A DNA stretch of 64,000 nucleotides, from assembly GCA_009823505.1 (NCBI GenBank), contig VZQC01006583.1:1372366-1436365 (forward strand), given 5' to 3'. Below the pieces are notes generated by a model, which saw nothing but the letters and a program-made list of their open reading frames with translations, searched no databases and was not told the origin of the DNA. The stretch comes from Rhizomys pruinosus (Eukaryota > Chordata > Mammalia > Rodentia > Spalacidae). The stretch's first letter is position 1; every line of letters starts with the position of its first letter. The translations under genes and the position numbers were made by a program. Positions 41,595-52,600 of the stretch are shown in pieces.

Positions 41595-41965
41595 TGTCGG
41601 GTCTTAGTCGGGTCCTGTCCTGGAACCAAATGGGCTGAGGTTGGTTCCCCAGCCTCCTCAGTTCCTGGAGACACTCAGACACAGTAGGGAGTCCAGTCAA
41701 GCAAGGTCTCACTTTATGGCAAGCAAGGCAGTGACTTATATACAAAACAGCCACAAAAGGCATTTAGGTGCAAAAGCAAATGACCAATGTTCCTGCAGCC
41801 CCTCTGACCCTCTCAGGTGGATCGGCGTACACGGCTGACAACTGTAACTCATGCTGCTTGTCCTTATCTTTCCCCAACCAGAGGTTTTGGTAAACAACCC
41901 AGGTCCCACCTCCTCTACCTCCCCTCAGCGCCATCTTGACCTGGCCGGCCAGGTGGGCCCCATCA
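41595..41965 (-). mobile_element. Solo LTR of an endogenous retrovirus (class II / ERVK-like)
   Basis: A 371-base unit begins TG ('tgtcgggtcttagtcgggtc') and ends CA ('gtgggccccatca'). It is flanked by a perfect 6-base duplication, the size used by class II elements. On the minus strand a TATA-like 'gtatataagtcac' is followed about 20 bases later by 'ccataaagtgag', a possible polyadenylation signal, which sets the orientation. No internal retroviral sequence adjoins, so internal recombination has removed the provirus. CpG sites such as 'ggatcggcgtacacgg' persist, suggesting moderate age. Subfamily unknown. Confidence 0.85.
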
Positions 41966-41971
41966 CAAACC
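41966..41971 (+). repeat. 6-base TSD of the LTR, right copy
   Basis: Identical to 41589-41594. Confidence 0.85.
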
Positions 41972-42139
41972 ATTCCTCCAGATTGTGAGTAAAATAAATA
42001 AGGACTATAACCCATGCTCAGCCTGGTCACAGAAAAATATCCAAGCCTTAAACATGAAAAAGGGGTTCAACTTAACCACAATAAGATAAATACATTTTGT
42101 TTTTATTACTATTTCCAGCTGTTTTTTGAATAAGATTCT

Positions 42140-42300
42140 CAAAGACTTTTAACACATTTATTATAATATTATTGAATTTTTGTGCATTTCACACACCTTA
42201 ATCTTATTTAGACCCCTCCCCTCTCTGACCCCCCTCCCCACTAGATTTCATGCACATCAAGGTCTATTGAATCAAGTTGGTCTGAATTAATACACTTATT
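42140..42300 (-). repeat. Probable LINE-1 3' fragment, antisense
   Basis: 'attatt' head, 'gcatttcacacaccttaatc' and 'gacccctcccctctctgacc' are of the L1 3' UTR antisense type. Confidence 0.45.
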
Positions 42301-42550
42301 TTATAAAAAAGACAATAGATGTTGCAATATATCAAACCTTTCTTCCCAGTCTGGAAATTAGTAAAGCTATGGAATTTTTATATAATTAACCAACAAAGCA
42401 CAGAGAAGGAGAAAAGGGAAACACAGAAAAAGGGTGACTAATGATAGAAATAAGCCTAATTACATCATAATCAGACTGAGGTTTATCAAATTAAACTGAT
42501 TAAAAGATAAGAAAGTTGGATAAAAACAAAATGGTATAACCCACATAATA
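42301..42550. other. No gene recognised
   Basis: A-rich anonymous stretch. Confidence 0.4.
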
Positions 42551-42559
42551 AAAAGTACT

Positions 42560-42841
42560 TTTTTTTTATTTTAAATATTTTCTTTTTCTTTATTTCTGTT
42601 TGCCTTTCTTTTTTTCTTTCTTTCTTCTTTCTTTTTATTTTATGTGTATGAGTGTATCACCTACACGTGTTTAATTGCACCCATGTCATGCAGTGCCCTC
42701 AGAGGAGGGAAGAGGACAGTGGACCCCCTGGAACTGGAGTTATACATGGTTGTTAGCTGCCATGTAGGTGCTGGGATTCAAATCTGGGTCTTCTGAAAGA
42801 ACAACCAGTGCTCTTAACCACTGAGCCAGCTTCTAGCCCCT
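42560..42841 (-). repeat. B3-type SINE with TSD
   Basis: Long T-rich head with TTTC units (42603-42635), a body in the usual reverse order and 'gagccagcttctagcccc'. 'aaaagtact' occurs at 42551-42559 and 42842-42850 as the TSD. Confidence 0.92.
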
Positions 42842-42850
42842 AAAAGTACT

Positions 42851-43169
42851 CTTAAAGCACTCTTGAAATTAAGTTGAAATACAAATGAGCCAGGGAACAA
42901 AATGGAAATAAATCAGAAAACAAAGTTCATTACTAGGATTAAAGAGGAACGCCACATTGTCACAAGAAAGGTGATACACTGGAAGCTATAATATCCATGG
43001 AATTTGGATGTTTGTGATGTCAAGGTATTATTGTCTAGAAGGGAGAACTCTAAGGACCCAGAGAAATTGACAAAGATGTAAAATACCACAGTAGGGAAGA
43101 GAAAAATAGAATCAGACAAGCGAAAACTGCACAGAAGAGTCTTCTGTGTCTCCTCAGGCGTGCTCCACC
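42851..43169. other. No gene recognised
   Basis: A 94-codon minus frame (42913-43197) has no domain and runs into the next SINE. Confidence 0.4.
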
Positions 43170-43392
43170 TTGTTTTAGAGACAGGATCTCTCACCAAAGC
43201 TCAAGTTCAGGATCCAGCTAGACTCACTGGCTGCTAAGCCCTAGGGACTCTCCCATCTGTGCACCCCTGGGCGGGATGACAGGTGAACATCACCATACCC
43301 AGTTTTGAAGGGTTCTTAGGATCCAGAATCTAGCCTTCGTTGTGCTGGGTCAATAAGCATTTTATCAACTGAGCTATCTTTCAGACTCCATG
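43170..43392 (-). repeat. B4-type SINE, diverged
   Basis: 'ttttagagacaggatctctc', 'ggctgctaagccctagggac', a B1-like middle and 'caactgagctatctttcaga' at the reversed head. Confidence 0.68.
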
Positions 43393-43711
43393 CTAAGAAT
43401 CTTAAGCAATAGCAATAAGATGCCTATGACTCTCCACATTTATGTCTAGAATTGAGTGATGGAGTGTCGGGTATTGTAAGAAACTCTCTTTGGATCATAG
43501 GACTCAGCTTTCAACGGGTGTTCTGTTTAACGCCTTTCCTCCTGAGATGAGTTTGAACTTGGGACGTCTTCTGTGCATGCAGTCTTGGGAGCTCCAAGCA
43601 GCGTCTCCTCATCTGTGTCCCTCGCTGCTAGCTGCTGAAACCCTGCTATAATGCATCATTTGTATTATTACCATTGTCTTCAAAGGAGATATTGGCATTG
43701 AGATTTAAATT
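43393..43711. other. No gene recognised
   Basis: Repeat-free sequence of balanced composition. Confidence 0.4.
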
Positions 43712-44005
43712 ACAGGGGCAGGGGAAATGGCAGTAATGCTTGCTGTGTGAGCACAAGGACCTGAATTCAATCTCAGGAACTTATGTAAAAAAAAAAACAG
43801 GTGTGGTACCTGCTTATGATCCCAGCACAGGAGAGGAAAGAGGAGTGGATTCCTGAGGTTTGCTGGCCATTCAGAAGGCTCCAGGGCCAGCGGAAGGTCT
43901 TGTCACAAAGTGCAGTACACATTTAAGTTGTCCTCTAGCCTCCACATGCACAGGTACACATACATGTACACCCACACATGAACAAGTGCACACATATGTG
44001 AAATG
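43712..44005 (+). repeat. B4-type SINE
   Basis: 'caggggcaggggaaatggca' head, 'ctgaattcaatctcaggaac', an internal A run, the B1-like 'cttatgatcccagcacagga' and a CA-rich end. Confidence 0.75.
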
Positions 44006-44049
44006 AAATTCAGTGTCAATTATATAAACATGAGTACATGTGTTTACAA

Positions 44050-44248
44050 GGTCATTTACTTTTAAGTGTATGAATGTTTTGCATGCAGGTATGTAAGTGT
44101 TCCCATGCCATGCAGTGGAATTCAGAAGAGGATGTTGGATCCCCTTGGAACTGGAACTACAGATGGTTGTTATCTGCCATGTGGGTGCTGGGGATCGAAC
44201 CCGGGTCCTCTGTAAGAGCGGTCGGCGCTCTTAACCGCTAGGCCATCC
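44050..44248 (-). repeat. B2/B3-type SINE (first of a duplicated pair)
   Basis: Reverse SINE with intact B-box complement 'ggggatcgaacccgggtcct' and CpG-rich 'gcggtcggcgctcttaaccg'. It ends abruptly at 'gctaggccatcc', lacking the final 'ctccagccc'. Its first 36 bases (44064-44099) are repeated exactly at 44249-44284. Confidence 0.85.
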
Positions 44249-44430
44249 AAGTGTATGAATGTTTTGCATGCAGGTATGTAAGTGGACCATGTGTGTGCAA
44301 TGCCTTCAGAAGCCAGAAAAAGGGGTGTCAGATCCCCTGGAGTTAGGGGTCATGTGGGTGCTGGGAACCAAACCCAGATCCTCTACAAAAGCAGCCAGAG
44401 CTCTTGGCTGCTGAGCCATCTCTTCACTCC
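44249..44430 (-). repeat. B3-type SINE (second of the pair)
   Basis: Starts with the same 36 bases as the first SINE, then diverges ('gaccatgtgtgtgcaatgcc') and ends 'gagccatctcttcactccc'. Confidence 0.85.
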
Positions 44431-44461
44431 CAAATGGTTATTAATGGCAATTCTTTTTCTT

Positions 44462-44592
44462 AATTCTTTTTAGACAGTGTCTCATTATGTAGCTCAAGCT
44501 ATCCTGAAAATCGATATTCAGATCAACCTGGCCTCAAACTCATAGAGATCTTCCTGCTTTGGCTCTAGAGTGCTGAGACTAAAGGCATATCA
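44462..44592 (-). repeat. B1 SINE, old
   Basis: 'tttttagacagtgtctcatt' and 'cctcaaactcatagagatct' with 'gctgagactaaaggcat' in the reverse B1 order. Confidence 0.75.
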
Positions 44593-44625
44593 GGATGATT
44601 TACAAAGATTTTTTTTTACAAAGAT

Positions 44626-44854
44626 TTTTTTTAAGCTCTTTTTTTTTAAATTTTCTATGTGCATGAATGTACTGTCTGCATATAGGTTTGTGCACCTGTG
44701 TCATGCAATGCAGCAGAGGTGTTGGATTCCCGGATTCCCCTGGAACTGGACTTAATGATGGTTCTCAGCTGCCACGTGGGTGCCGGGATCGAACACCAGG
44801 TCCTTTGCAAGAGCAGTCTGCGCTCTTAACCGCTGGGCCATCTCTCCAGCCCCG
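44626..44854 (-). repeat. B2-type SINE with TSD
   Basis: T-rich head, 'gtgcatgaatgtactgtctg', a duplicated 'ggattccc' and 'gggccatctctccagcccc'. 'tttacaaag' lies at 44599-44607, again at 44615-44623, and after the SINE at 44858-44866, marking the target. Confidence 0.92.
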
Positions 44855-44866
44855 TGGTTTACAAAG

Positions 44867-45309
44867 TTTTAAGTGAGCATTATTTAAAGTGAAAAGACTG
44901 CTTTAGGTTTTCTTAGAGGAAACATGAATTAAGGAATTATTTGTTTAAAGACAACATTCTACAACTTGTTTTGTTTTTCACCTTGATGAGATCATTTACC
45001 TTGAGATAGACCTCTTATGTTGTTAAGTGTTGCTGAACAACCCTGTGGGCCGCATCCAGTGTGGTGTGACGGCCCCTAGAGGTCAATTTTCCTGCTTGGG
45101 CGGCATGCTCTGCCTACAGGTGAAGGCTCCATCCACCATTTTTCAGCTGTTACAACCACCTCTCACCGGTTGATTCCTCTTTGATCTAGTTGAACCATTT
45201 GGATGCTTCCTATAAGGTGGGTCACCAGGATTTACCTGTCTTTGGCTATTCTATGTGGTACAATGTCCTCGCAACACCTAATCTCCCCTTCTTTTTATTT
45301 TTTTCTCCC
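44867..45309. other. No gene recognised
   Basis: Repeat-free. 45040-45240 is GC-richer than its surroundings but has no frame of note. Confidence 0.4.
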
Positions 45310-45555
45310 CCTCTTTTTAAATTTACTTTATTGTTATTGTTGTTTCTTTATCCTATGTGTGTGAGTGTATTGCCCACATGTATGTAAGTGCATCTCTGTC
45401 ATGCAATGTCCATGGAGGTCAGAAGAGGGTGTCAAATCCTTTGGAACTGGAATTGTGGATGGTTGTTAGCTGTCATGTGGGTGCTAAGAATTGAACCCAG
45501 GTCCTCTGCAAGAGCAGCCAGTCTTCTTGACCACTGAGCCATCTCTCTAGCCCCA
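45310..45555 (-). repeat. B3-type SINE
   Basis: Reverse copy ending 'gagccatctctctagcccc'. It sits head to head with the next SINE. Confidence 0.9.
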
Positions 45556-45576
45556 GAATTTCCTGCTCTTAAGTCT

Positions 45577-45772
45577 GGGCTGGAGAGATGGCTCAGCAAT
45601 TAAGAGCTCTTGCAGAGGACCTGGGCTCAGTTCCCGGTACCCATGCCAGGTGGCTCATAACTGCCTGTAATTCCATCTCCAGGAGAGCAAACGCCCTTTT
45701 CTGGCCTCTGTGGCCACTGTAGTCGCACTCACCTCCCCCCCTACAGATATACACACATATACAGAAGCAGAA
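45577..45772 (+). repeat. B3-type SINE
   Basis: Starts 'gggctggagagatggctcag', lacks a few bases near the A box ('ttaagagctcttgcagagga') and keeps 'ttccatctccaggagagcaa'. With the preceding SINE it forms an inverted pair separated by about 21 bases. Confidence 0.88.
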
Positions 45773-46550
45773 ATTCAAAGAAGTGAGTAATAGAACCTTT
45801 TTTCCCCAATATTAAATTTAATTAGGAATTCTTCAGAAAAGATCTTCCTGTTCAAAAAGAGCAAAGTACATTTTTTAACACTTGAAGTGAAACTTAGAAT
45901 AAAGCACAAACCCTTCAGAACTGAGAGCATCAGGTGACAGCCTGGCAGGGAGCTAAAACAGCAGGATGAATATGTAATCTTGAATTCCTTTGTTACCAAA
46001 ACAAGATGGAAATTAAGTGTTAAACCTCTAGAAGTTTCAAATGTTAAAAAATGATAATGAATAGAGAATAAAGGTTATATTAGTGATATCTGAAATTAAT
46101 AAGAGAGAAAACAAAAGAAGATATAAATTAACCAGATATTCACTCTTGTAATATGGTCTAACAAATTATTAAACCTTTTAAATGAAAGGACATTGATTTC
46201 CAAATGAGTGTGTGTGAATTAGACACCCAAAGGAAGAAAAACAAGAAGGGAAAGAAAAGTTACATTTCTCTGGTATGCTTGCACTGGCTACAGTGCCAAG
46301 TGGGTATTTCACTGCAGAGAGTTTGATGGAAAATTTACACCATGGAAATTGGCAAGTTAGAATCAGGTTTTTGGATGGAGACAGACACAGTGCTTTATCA
46401 GACTATGCTGTTACCCACCCTTAGGGTACATCTTCTCATCTCAGTTATTGTAGTCAAGATAATCTCTCATAGGTATACCTGGAGTGTGTCTCCTGGGTGA
46501 GTCTAGAACATGTCAAATTGCCAAGCAACATTAACCATCATACATACATT
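45773..46550. other. No gene or repeat recognised
   Basis: AT-rich anonymous sequence. The minus frame at 45775-45999 is unsupported. Confidence 0.4.
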
Positions 46551-46573
46551 TGCACTATATATATATATATATG

Positions 46574-46604
<31 letters not shown>

Positions 46605-46606
46605 CT
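46551..46606 (+). repeat. (AT)n microsatellite, two blocks
   Basis: Two AT runs separated by 'gcac', each preceded by 'gcactatata'. Confidence 0.93.
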
Positions 46607-46928
46607 TTATTATTTTCAATCAGGATTTATATTAGTATATATCTCCATTTGATAAATAATACAATATGTAGCATTTACAAACATAATGTATGACAATATT
46701 TAAGCTTTAATACAATATAGTTATGTAATGAATAAATTATGTTCTAATATACATTAAATGCATATCTATCTACTTATCTATCTATAGATATATAATCTAG
46801 ATGATATATCATCCATCTGTTACATAAATATATTACCCCCCTTTAAAACAAACCAATGTTCATTGATAAGCTGTTTAACACAAGGGTGTCTAAAATCAAG
46901 GAATTAAGGTGGCTGAACTAGGTGTTCA
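46607..46928. other. AT-rich, no gene recognised
   Basis: Contains a short TATC-type patch near 46765-46815. Confidence 0.4.
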
Positions 46929-47372
46929 TTAACTGAACTGACCACAGGATCTGCAGAGCTTAGACGTCCTCAATGGGAGGTCCCCACGATGGCTGCATTG
47001 ATGAGAGTGGCAGATCATTAATCCTTGTAAATCAATCTTGCCACTTAGTGCTAATGAATTAAGAACCACTTCACAAGGACTGCCCAATTTCTGGCTAATG
47101 AAGTGACAGCTGACATGACTGGGCCTGCCGAGAAGGCTCTGTAGAACCTCAGAGAGCTCCTTGTCATCTTTAATAAGATCCAGCACTGATGGATTTGGGG
47201 GACCCATTGGGGTATCTACATAATGACATGCTTTGAAGTTCCACTGTGTTTGAGTTTCCTGCCACTCTCCATGGAGTTGTAAATAGAGAAAAGTCAAGCA
47301 CTTCCCTCCACTTTCACTAATTTGTAGAGGCAAAGCTGTCATCTCATGGGCCTGTAGGGAGAGTGTGGCCAA
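46929..47372 (-). CDS. Unassigned 147-codon open frame, doubtful
   Basis: This is the longest frame outside recognised repeats, simple sequence and the gap. I do not recognise the protein. The middle (about residues 60-115) is leucine-rich and reads like a small helical segment, with CHSHQCSH near residue 120 and a C-terminal CRSCGQ. There is no signal peptide or membrane segment. On the minus strand the start lies next to 'cactctccctacag', which looks like a splice acceptor, so it could be part of an exon or an old processed pseudogene. A chance frame remains the more economical reading. Confidence 0.15.
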   Translation of the reverse strand: MATLSLQAHEMTALPLQISESGGKCLTFLYLQLHGEWQETQTQWNFKACHYVDTPMGPPNPSVLDLIKDDKELSEVLQSLLGRPSHVSCHFISQKLGSPCEVVLNSLALSGKIDLQGLMICHSHQCSHRGDLPLRTSKLCRSCGQFS

Positions 47373-47609
47373 GAAGTGGAGAGGTCAGATGCACCAGAAC
47401 TCAGATATCCAGGAGACACAGAAGCAGTAAGGTGCCCTATCTACTGCCGGAGCCACAGTGAACAGTGAGGATCTACAGAGGTGGAGTGTATTTTTAAAAC
47501 ATTCTCTGAAAAGATGACTTTACTGGTTAATTCCAGTCTTTGGGAGAAATCAGGGGTGGGGCTCAGAAAGCCTGCTGGGTGGCCATTTAAGCCTTCAGTG
47601 GGATTCTGT
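47373..47609. other. No gene recognised
   Basis: Anonymous stretch. Confidence 0.4.
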
Positions 47610-47725
47610 TCCACAAAGCAAGGTGAATGGTACCTGAGAAATGACATTTGAGGTTGATCTCTGGCCTCCGAACTGTGAACAGACCTGCACTCATAGGCAC
47701 ACATATATAAAAAATTTAAAAATCA
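47610..47725 (+). repeat. B4-type SINE 3' fragment
   Basis: 'ggttgatctctggcctccga', 'acctgcactcataggcacac' and an A-rich end fit a B4 tail. Confidence 0.5.
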
Positions 47726-48916
47726 AGCAATGAAGGAAATGGAATTTCTTTTCAGTTGTAATGGGGAAATTTCACCAGAGAAGACCACTCACACACAAAA
47801 TGAAACCAGTAGAAAGTCTCTAGGCAGCTAAGGACTACACCTCGGACACTCAGGAGCTGCACTTGGAGGAGTTTATATAGGAGAAACCATATCCAGTGGT
47901 AGAAAGCTTAAGTTCCCAGGCTTAGTGGTGGTAAGCCCCTCTAACAAGTCCTATTCTCTAAAAGCAAGCCAAGCATAGAGTCCAGAAGCCATGCAGAATG
48001 GGTTAGTTTCTAAGCAGCCAGGTACATGCTAACCTGGCCTCAAAACTCCTGGCCCAGTTCAGTTGAATTGAACTTTTTTTTTTTAATTCCCATACTTTGA
48101 GTTACATTTTAACTTCTGGGCTCAACTGGGGCTCATAATATGGCATAGAGGACAATCGAGAGGTGCCTGGCCATGCAGTCATAAAGAAGAGTCAAGTTGT
48201 GTCATTTCCAAGAAAGTCTATGTAATAGGGAATAGTCATAGAAAGTAAATTAAGTCAGTCCCGGAAACATACATTACATTCCCCTCAGTTGTGAGCCCTA
48301 GATGTTATAGACACGTGCAAGCACGTGTGGACAAATGCTTCTGAGGCAGGCTTCACTCTGTCAGTAATTAGGGAACCAGAAGTCATTCACACGTGCTGCA
48401 GCAAGATCAGAGCTGAGGTTGACAGGAAGAAGGGTTAAGAAGGCAGAGTCAGGAGCACTGAGGAGGCTGAACAGGAGGCTTGTAGCTGTCACAAGATAGC
48501 CAAGCTAGACGGGTAAGAGGACAGGCTTCCGGCAACAGGCCAGCTGGCACCCACAAGTCCTTGAGCAGTAAACGTAAGGCACCTGTCCTCACAGAGAGTC
48601 TTGCTTCTGATGCAGCTAACTGTAACTGACCTGATTCTGAGAAATAATAGCTGATACCAAGAGGTATCCAGCCAGGAAGCTACCCCAGGTTACCCCACAG
48701 ATAAGAAGCCAGGAAAGACCGCAGCTACATCTTGGTGGTGGGCATAGTTAGTGCTTGGCCATGGTAAAGATACAAGCCAATCATGCGTGTATATGTGAAA
48801 ACAAAAAGTTTAGTGTAATTAATAGTGGCAAGATTCCTGCACGGCGGACAATGGCAGAGCAGCCGGGCCTCACAGCCGGCAGACGAGGTTGGCAGCTTTC
48901 AAAAAGCACAAAAGCT
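47726..48916. other. Long stretch without confident features; possible LTR-like part
   Basis: A TATA-like 'gagtttatataggagaa' near 47868 lies in sequence whose start (about 47755) could be an old LTR, but ends, TSD and internal sequence are not identifiable. The remainder shows no gene. Confidence 0.3.
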
Positions 48917-49067
48917 AGGCCGGGCATGGTGGCGCACACCTTTAATCCTAGCACTTGGGAGGCAGAGGCATGTGGATCTCTGTGAGTTCAAGGCCAGCCT
49001 GTTCTACAGAGTGAGTTCCAGGACAGCTGAGGCTACAGGGAGACCCTGTCTCGAAAAGACCAAAAAA
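48917..49067 (+). repeat. B1 SINE with TSD
   Basis: Well-kept B1 ('ggccgggcatggtggcgcac', 'gggagaccctgtctcgaaaa'). 'aaaaagcacaa' at 48901-48911 recurs at 49068-49078. CpGs at the start are intact, so it is relatively young. Confidence 0.96.
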
Positions 49068-49079
49068 AAAAAGCACAAG

Positions 49080-50384
49080 CCAGAGATGAACAGAGGGGGT
49101 CCTAAACCACCACTAACTGGGTGGGGCTCTGTATGAACAACACGTGATCATCTCCCTGAGGGTCAGAAGGTCAGTAGAGCATAGACAGAGCAGGGGATTC
49201 CTCAGACAATCTCAGTGACCAGCCTTGTCCAGTGTAGCCATACATAGCCCTTTGAGGAAACCCAGACATGACACATGTCTTCCTTGGCTTCTTGGTCTTC
49301 TGGAAATCCTGTGATCTAGTCAGTTCTGTCTGGTTCTTCAACTCTGTAAAATGCTTGAGTGAAAGAAATGGAGACTCTTTTTCTGACTTACTCATGAAGT
49401 GGGGGAGGGGGGTGTAGGTGTGAAAGTCTATACGATGAGCTAGAGCTTGCCGATGTGCAGTCCCTCCGAAAACTGTAGCCGTGATGGTTTGATGGCTTGC
49501 ACTTTGATTTCAGAACAGAACTAGATGGGATCAGCCCCCCTGCCCCCAACGCTGAGTCTCTGCTGGCAAACCATTTCATCATTCTGGCCTGCTGTCTTAC
49601 AGAATTCACAGGATCACTGCAAAATGAGTAACACATTATTTCGTATACTGCCAAACATTCATGAAGTCCTCACTTCCAGTTGTTGACAGCTGTCCTCTTA
49701 CCTTTTACTCAGGTTCCTGAGTCACACAAACCCACTCGTTTAAGCCTATTCTCATGTGAGCTCAAAAAGCAAGCTCTGATTCACTTCCTTTTCCCGGAAT
49801 TCCATGTTCTTCCTCCCTCCCATGTGGAAGTTGCAAACTGGAGACAGTTGGCACATATGTGCTCCAGGTGTAGAGAGCCAGCTCGGGGACGCCATCCTCC
49901 ATTAGGCTGCATCGAAATAGAACGTTCTGGGTGATTGATTTGAGGTTCAGTATCCCAAGATGGAGGACAGCTTCTGCACTTCCTTTTGTTTGTATCCATT
50001 CATCTGCTTAATAACTATTTGATTATGCAGCTGAATCCAAGGAGCTCTGACGTGAGAGGGAGCTCATACACACTTTATTATACCGTCTCAAACTGAAGAA
50101 GGTGCTTCAAGAAAGCTAAACGCACTGTCTCCCTTTTCAGGAGACACACTAGAGCATCCTTCAAGGCTGTGGGAAACAGGATGAACAGAGTTGATGCTCT
50201 GTCACTAAGACCTCAAAGTCTAGAAGGAAAGGAGACAGGTACACAGATGACTGTGAAGTGAGAGAGACATGAGAGAGAGCTCTGGGGCTGTTAATGGGCA
50301 TTGATTGCTTCCAGCTAGAAGAACATGTTGAAGTAGGGCTTGTGTCTCTTCTGTCCCTTTCTTTGGTTGGGTGAATACTTTTGT

Positions 50385-50386
<2 letters not shown>
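49080..50386. other. No gene or repeat recognised
   Basis: Longest repeat-poor stretch of the middle region, balanced in composition. Several overlapping frames of 70-90 codons (for example minus 49388-49654) lack domains. Confidence 0.42.

Positions 50387-50415
<29 letters not shown>
50387..50415 (+). repeat. (CA)n microsatellite
   Basis: Perfect CA run. C/V-rich minus frames across it are artefacts. Confidence 0.95.
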
Positions 50416-50418
<3 letters not shown>

Positions 50419-50739
50419 TAGTCTGTATAGTACAGGTGGACCTGGCCCCTTCCTCAAGGCCTGGGCAACATAAGACTTTGCCCAGTTGGTTAGGGTGCTG
50501 TACTGTTTGGCCATGGAAATTATATCACAGATGGGCACATGCCCCAGGAGTAGTCCTGGGAGCCCTGCCTAGGGCTGGCGATGCTGGCAAATAGGATTTC
50601 TCATTTTCCTGGAGCTGGCAAGTTAGAAAGTAGAAGCTTAGAGCAATTGGAAGCTATTTGGCTACTTCAACAGGAGACAGCAGTTCAAAACTACTCGGTG
50701 CTAAAGAAGCACGAACCAACAGCCAGATAATACAGGTGA
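50416..50739. other. No gene recognised
   Basis: Anonymous stretch. Confidence 0.4.
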
Positions 50740-51018
50740 GGGCTTGGGAGATCCCAGGAGGGCTTGCTATGCAAACATGAAGACCTCCCTGTAAATCCCC
50801 AACAGCTTTGTAAAAAGCCAGGCCTGGCTGCACATGCCTGTAACCCCAACATTATGATAGGTGAAGACGGGAGGGTTGCTGGGGTTGTTGACCACCACCT
50901 CCCTAGCTCCAGGTTCAGTAACAGCTGATGTGTCAAGGGAAGAAGACAGAGAACGGGAGAGGATGACATCTGGTCTCTGCAAGTTCATGAGGTACATATA
51001 AATACACACGGGTGCATA

Positions 51019-51019
<1 letters not shown>
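50740..51019 (+). repeat. B4-type SINE
   Basis: 'agggcttgctatgcaaacat' in the ID-like part, 'cacatgcctgtaaccccaac' in the B1-like part and 'ctagctccaggttcagtaac' in the 3' half. Confidence 0.73.

Positions 51020-51061
<42 letters not shown>
51020..51061 (+). repeat. (AC)n microsatellite at the B4 3' end
   Basis: Perfect AC run grown from the CA-rich end of the SINE. Confidence 0.95.
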
Positions 51062-51063
<2 letters not shown>

Positions 51064-52039
51064 CACGCAGGCACACACCCCACATACCAACAAAGAGAAC
51101 TAAATAAATTATTGAATAAAAAATTCAGTTCCTCATATCATGTGGGTAGCAAGGTCTAGGTGACTCTGAAGTTAATGGTGTTTCAGGTAGTCCAGTTCCA
51201 TGGTGTATAAACTAACCCAGGGTAAACTGAGACTTTAATACACAGGGAGAGCAACCATCTTTTAACTTGGACTTGATGGGCTGAGGGACAGTTTACCTGG
51301 GAAAACACTTGAACATTAAAAGGAGACAACACACGAAAAGTGGAGACAGGTGAGTAGCAGATTATCTGGACAGTCACAGCACCTGGTGCATGGGTGCAGT
51401 CAGGGTATACAAGAGACAGAAGAGAATGGTCTGGAAATTAGGGTAGGATTAGGTTTTGGAAGGTCTTCAGTCCTATACTGAAAGGTTTCAAGTTGGAGAA
51501 GGAAATGTCAAAGACTTTCAAGACAGACTAGTTATACCCCAAGCTATGCTTTACAGAGAGGAAGCAGGAGGCTAGAAAGAGGATGGATTTATAAGGAAAT
51601 AATTATGGCAGAGAGGACCGCATAATAGACATGTAATTAGAGCTCTCACAAAGTGCCCCTTCCTTTTCAGAATGAAGAACACTTCCACTTCCTTCTCAAC
51701 ATAAATGTGTGCGCTCTGAGTCAATTTGTCCAGGTGACACTTTCGATGGCTTCTGCATCATTCTTGGTGTCTGGGAAATGCTGAAGGTATCATTTCACAC
51801 TCAAGTCTGTGAACCATCTCACAGTGGTTATGTATGAGTTTCAATTCTTCCACTTTAGAATCCTCTTTGATTCAAATGCCTCCAGCCACCATTATTAGTT
51901 TATACAAAAATAGTGGGAACTATTTTCCCTATTGGAAGCATGGTTACAGGGGGGGTCTGCTTTTAGCAACAATAGCTATGTTCTTGTAATCTTTTCCAGC
52001 TTTTTCATGATCGATATCCATAATGTTCTGTCTTAGTTC
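51062..52039. other. No gene or repeat recognised
   Basis: Repeat-free anonymous sequence. Confidence 0.42.
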
Positions 52040-52600
52040 TCCAAAGGTCATGTGCTGACTAGTTCTCACTGTCATCTTGACACAACCTCAAAGCACCTAA
52101 GAAGACAGTCTTTCTTATATTTTATTTAGTATTTTAATTTTACATGTATGAGTGTATTGCCTACATGTATATAAGTGCAGCCATGTTGTACAGTGTTCAT
52201 GGAGGTCAGAAGGGGGTGCCATATCTCTTGGAGTTCAAGTGATGGACAGTTGTCAGTCACCATGTGGGTGCTGTGAATCGAACCTGGATCATCTGCCAGA
52301 GCAGCCAGTGCTCTTAACCACTGAGCAATCTCTCCAGCCCCTAAGAAGACAAGTCTTAATGGGGAATTACCTATATATACCAGGTTGGCCTGTGGGCATG
52401 TATGTGGGGGATTGTTTCGTTTGTTAATTGATGGAAGTAAACTCAGCCTATTGTGTAGATACGATGTGGTTAGCTGCTTGGGTTCCTGTCTTGACTTCCC
52501 CTCAACAGTGGACTGCAACCAGGAATTGTAAACTGAATAAGCCTGTTCTCCTCTGACTTGGTTTATGTCAAGATATTTCATCACAACAGAAATGAAACTA
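52040..52600. repeat. Rodent interspersed repeat interrupted by a B3
   Basis: 'actgtcatcttgacacaacc' before and 'gggaattacctatatatacc' to 'ttcatcacaacagaaatgaa' after the SINE are pieces of the element type also found at 57075-57480. Its family name is uncertain to me. Confidence 0.5.
52108..52340 (-). repeat. B3-type SINE with TSD
   Basis: 'cctaagaagaca' at 52096-52107 recurs at 52340-52351. The body contains 'ggaggtcagaagggggtgcc' and 'gagcaatctctccagcccc'. Confidence 0.94.
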
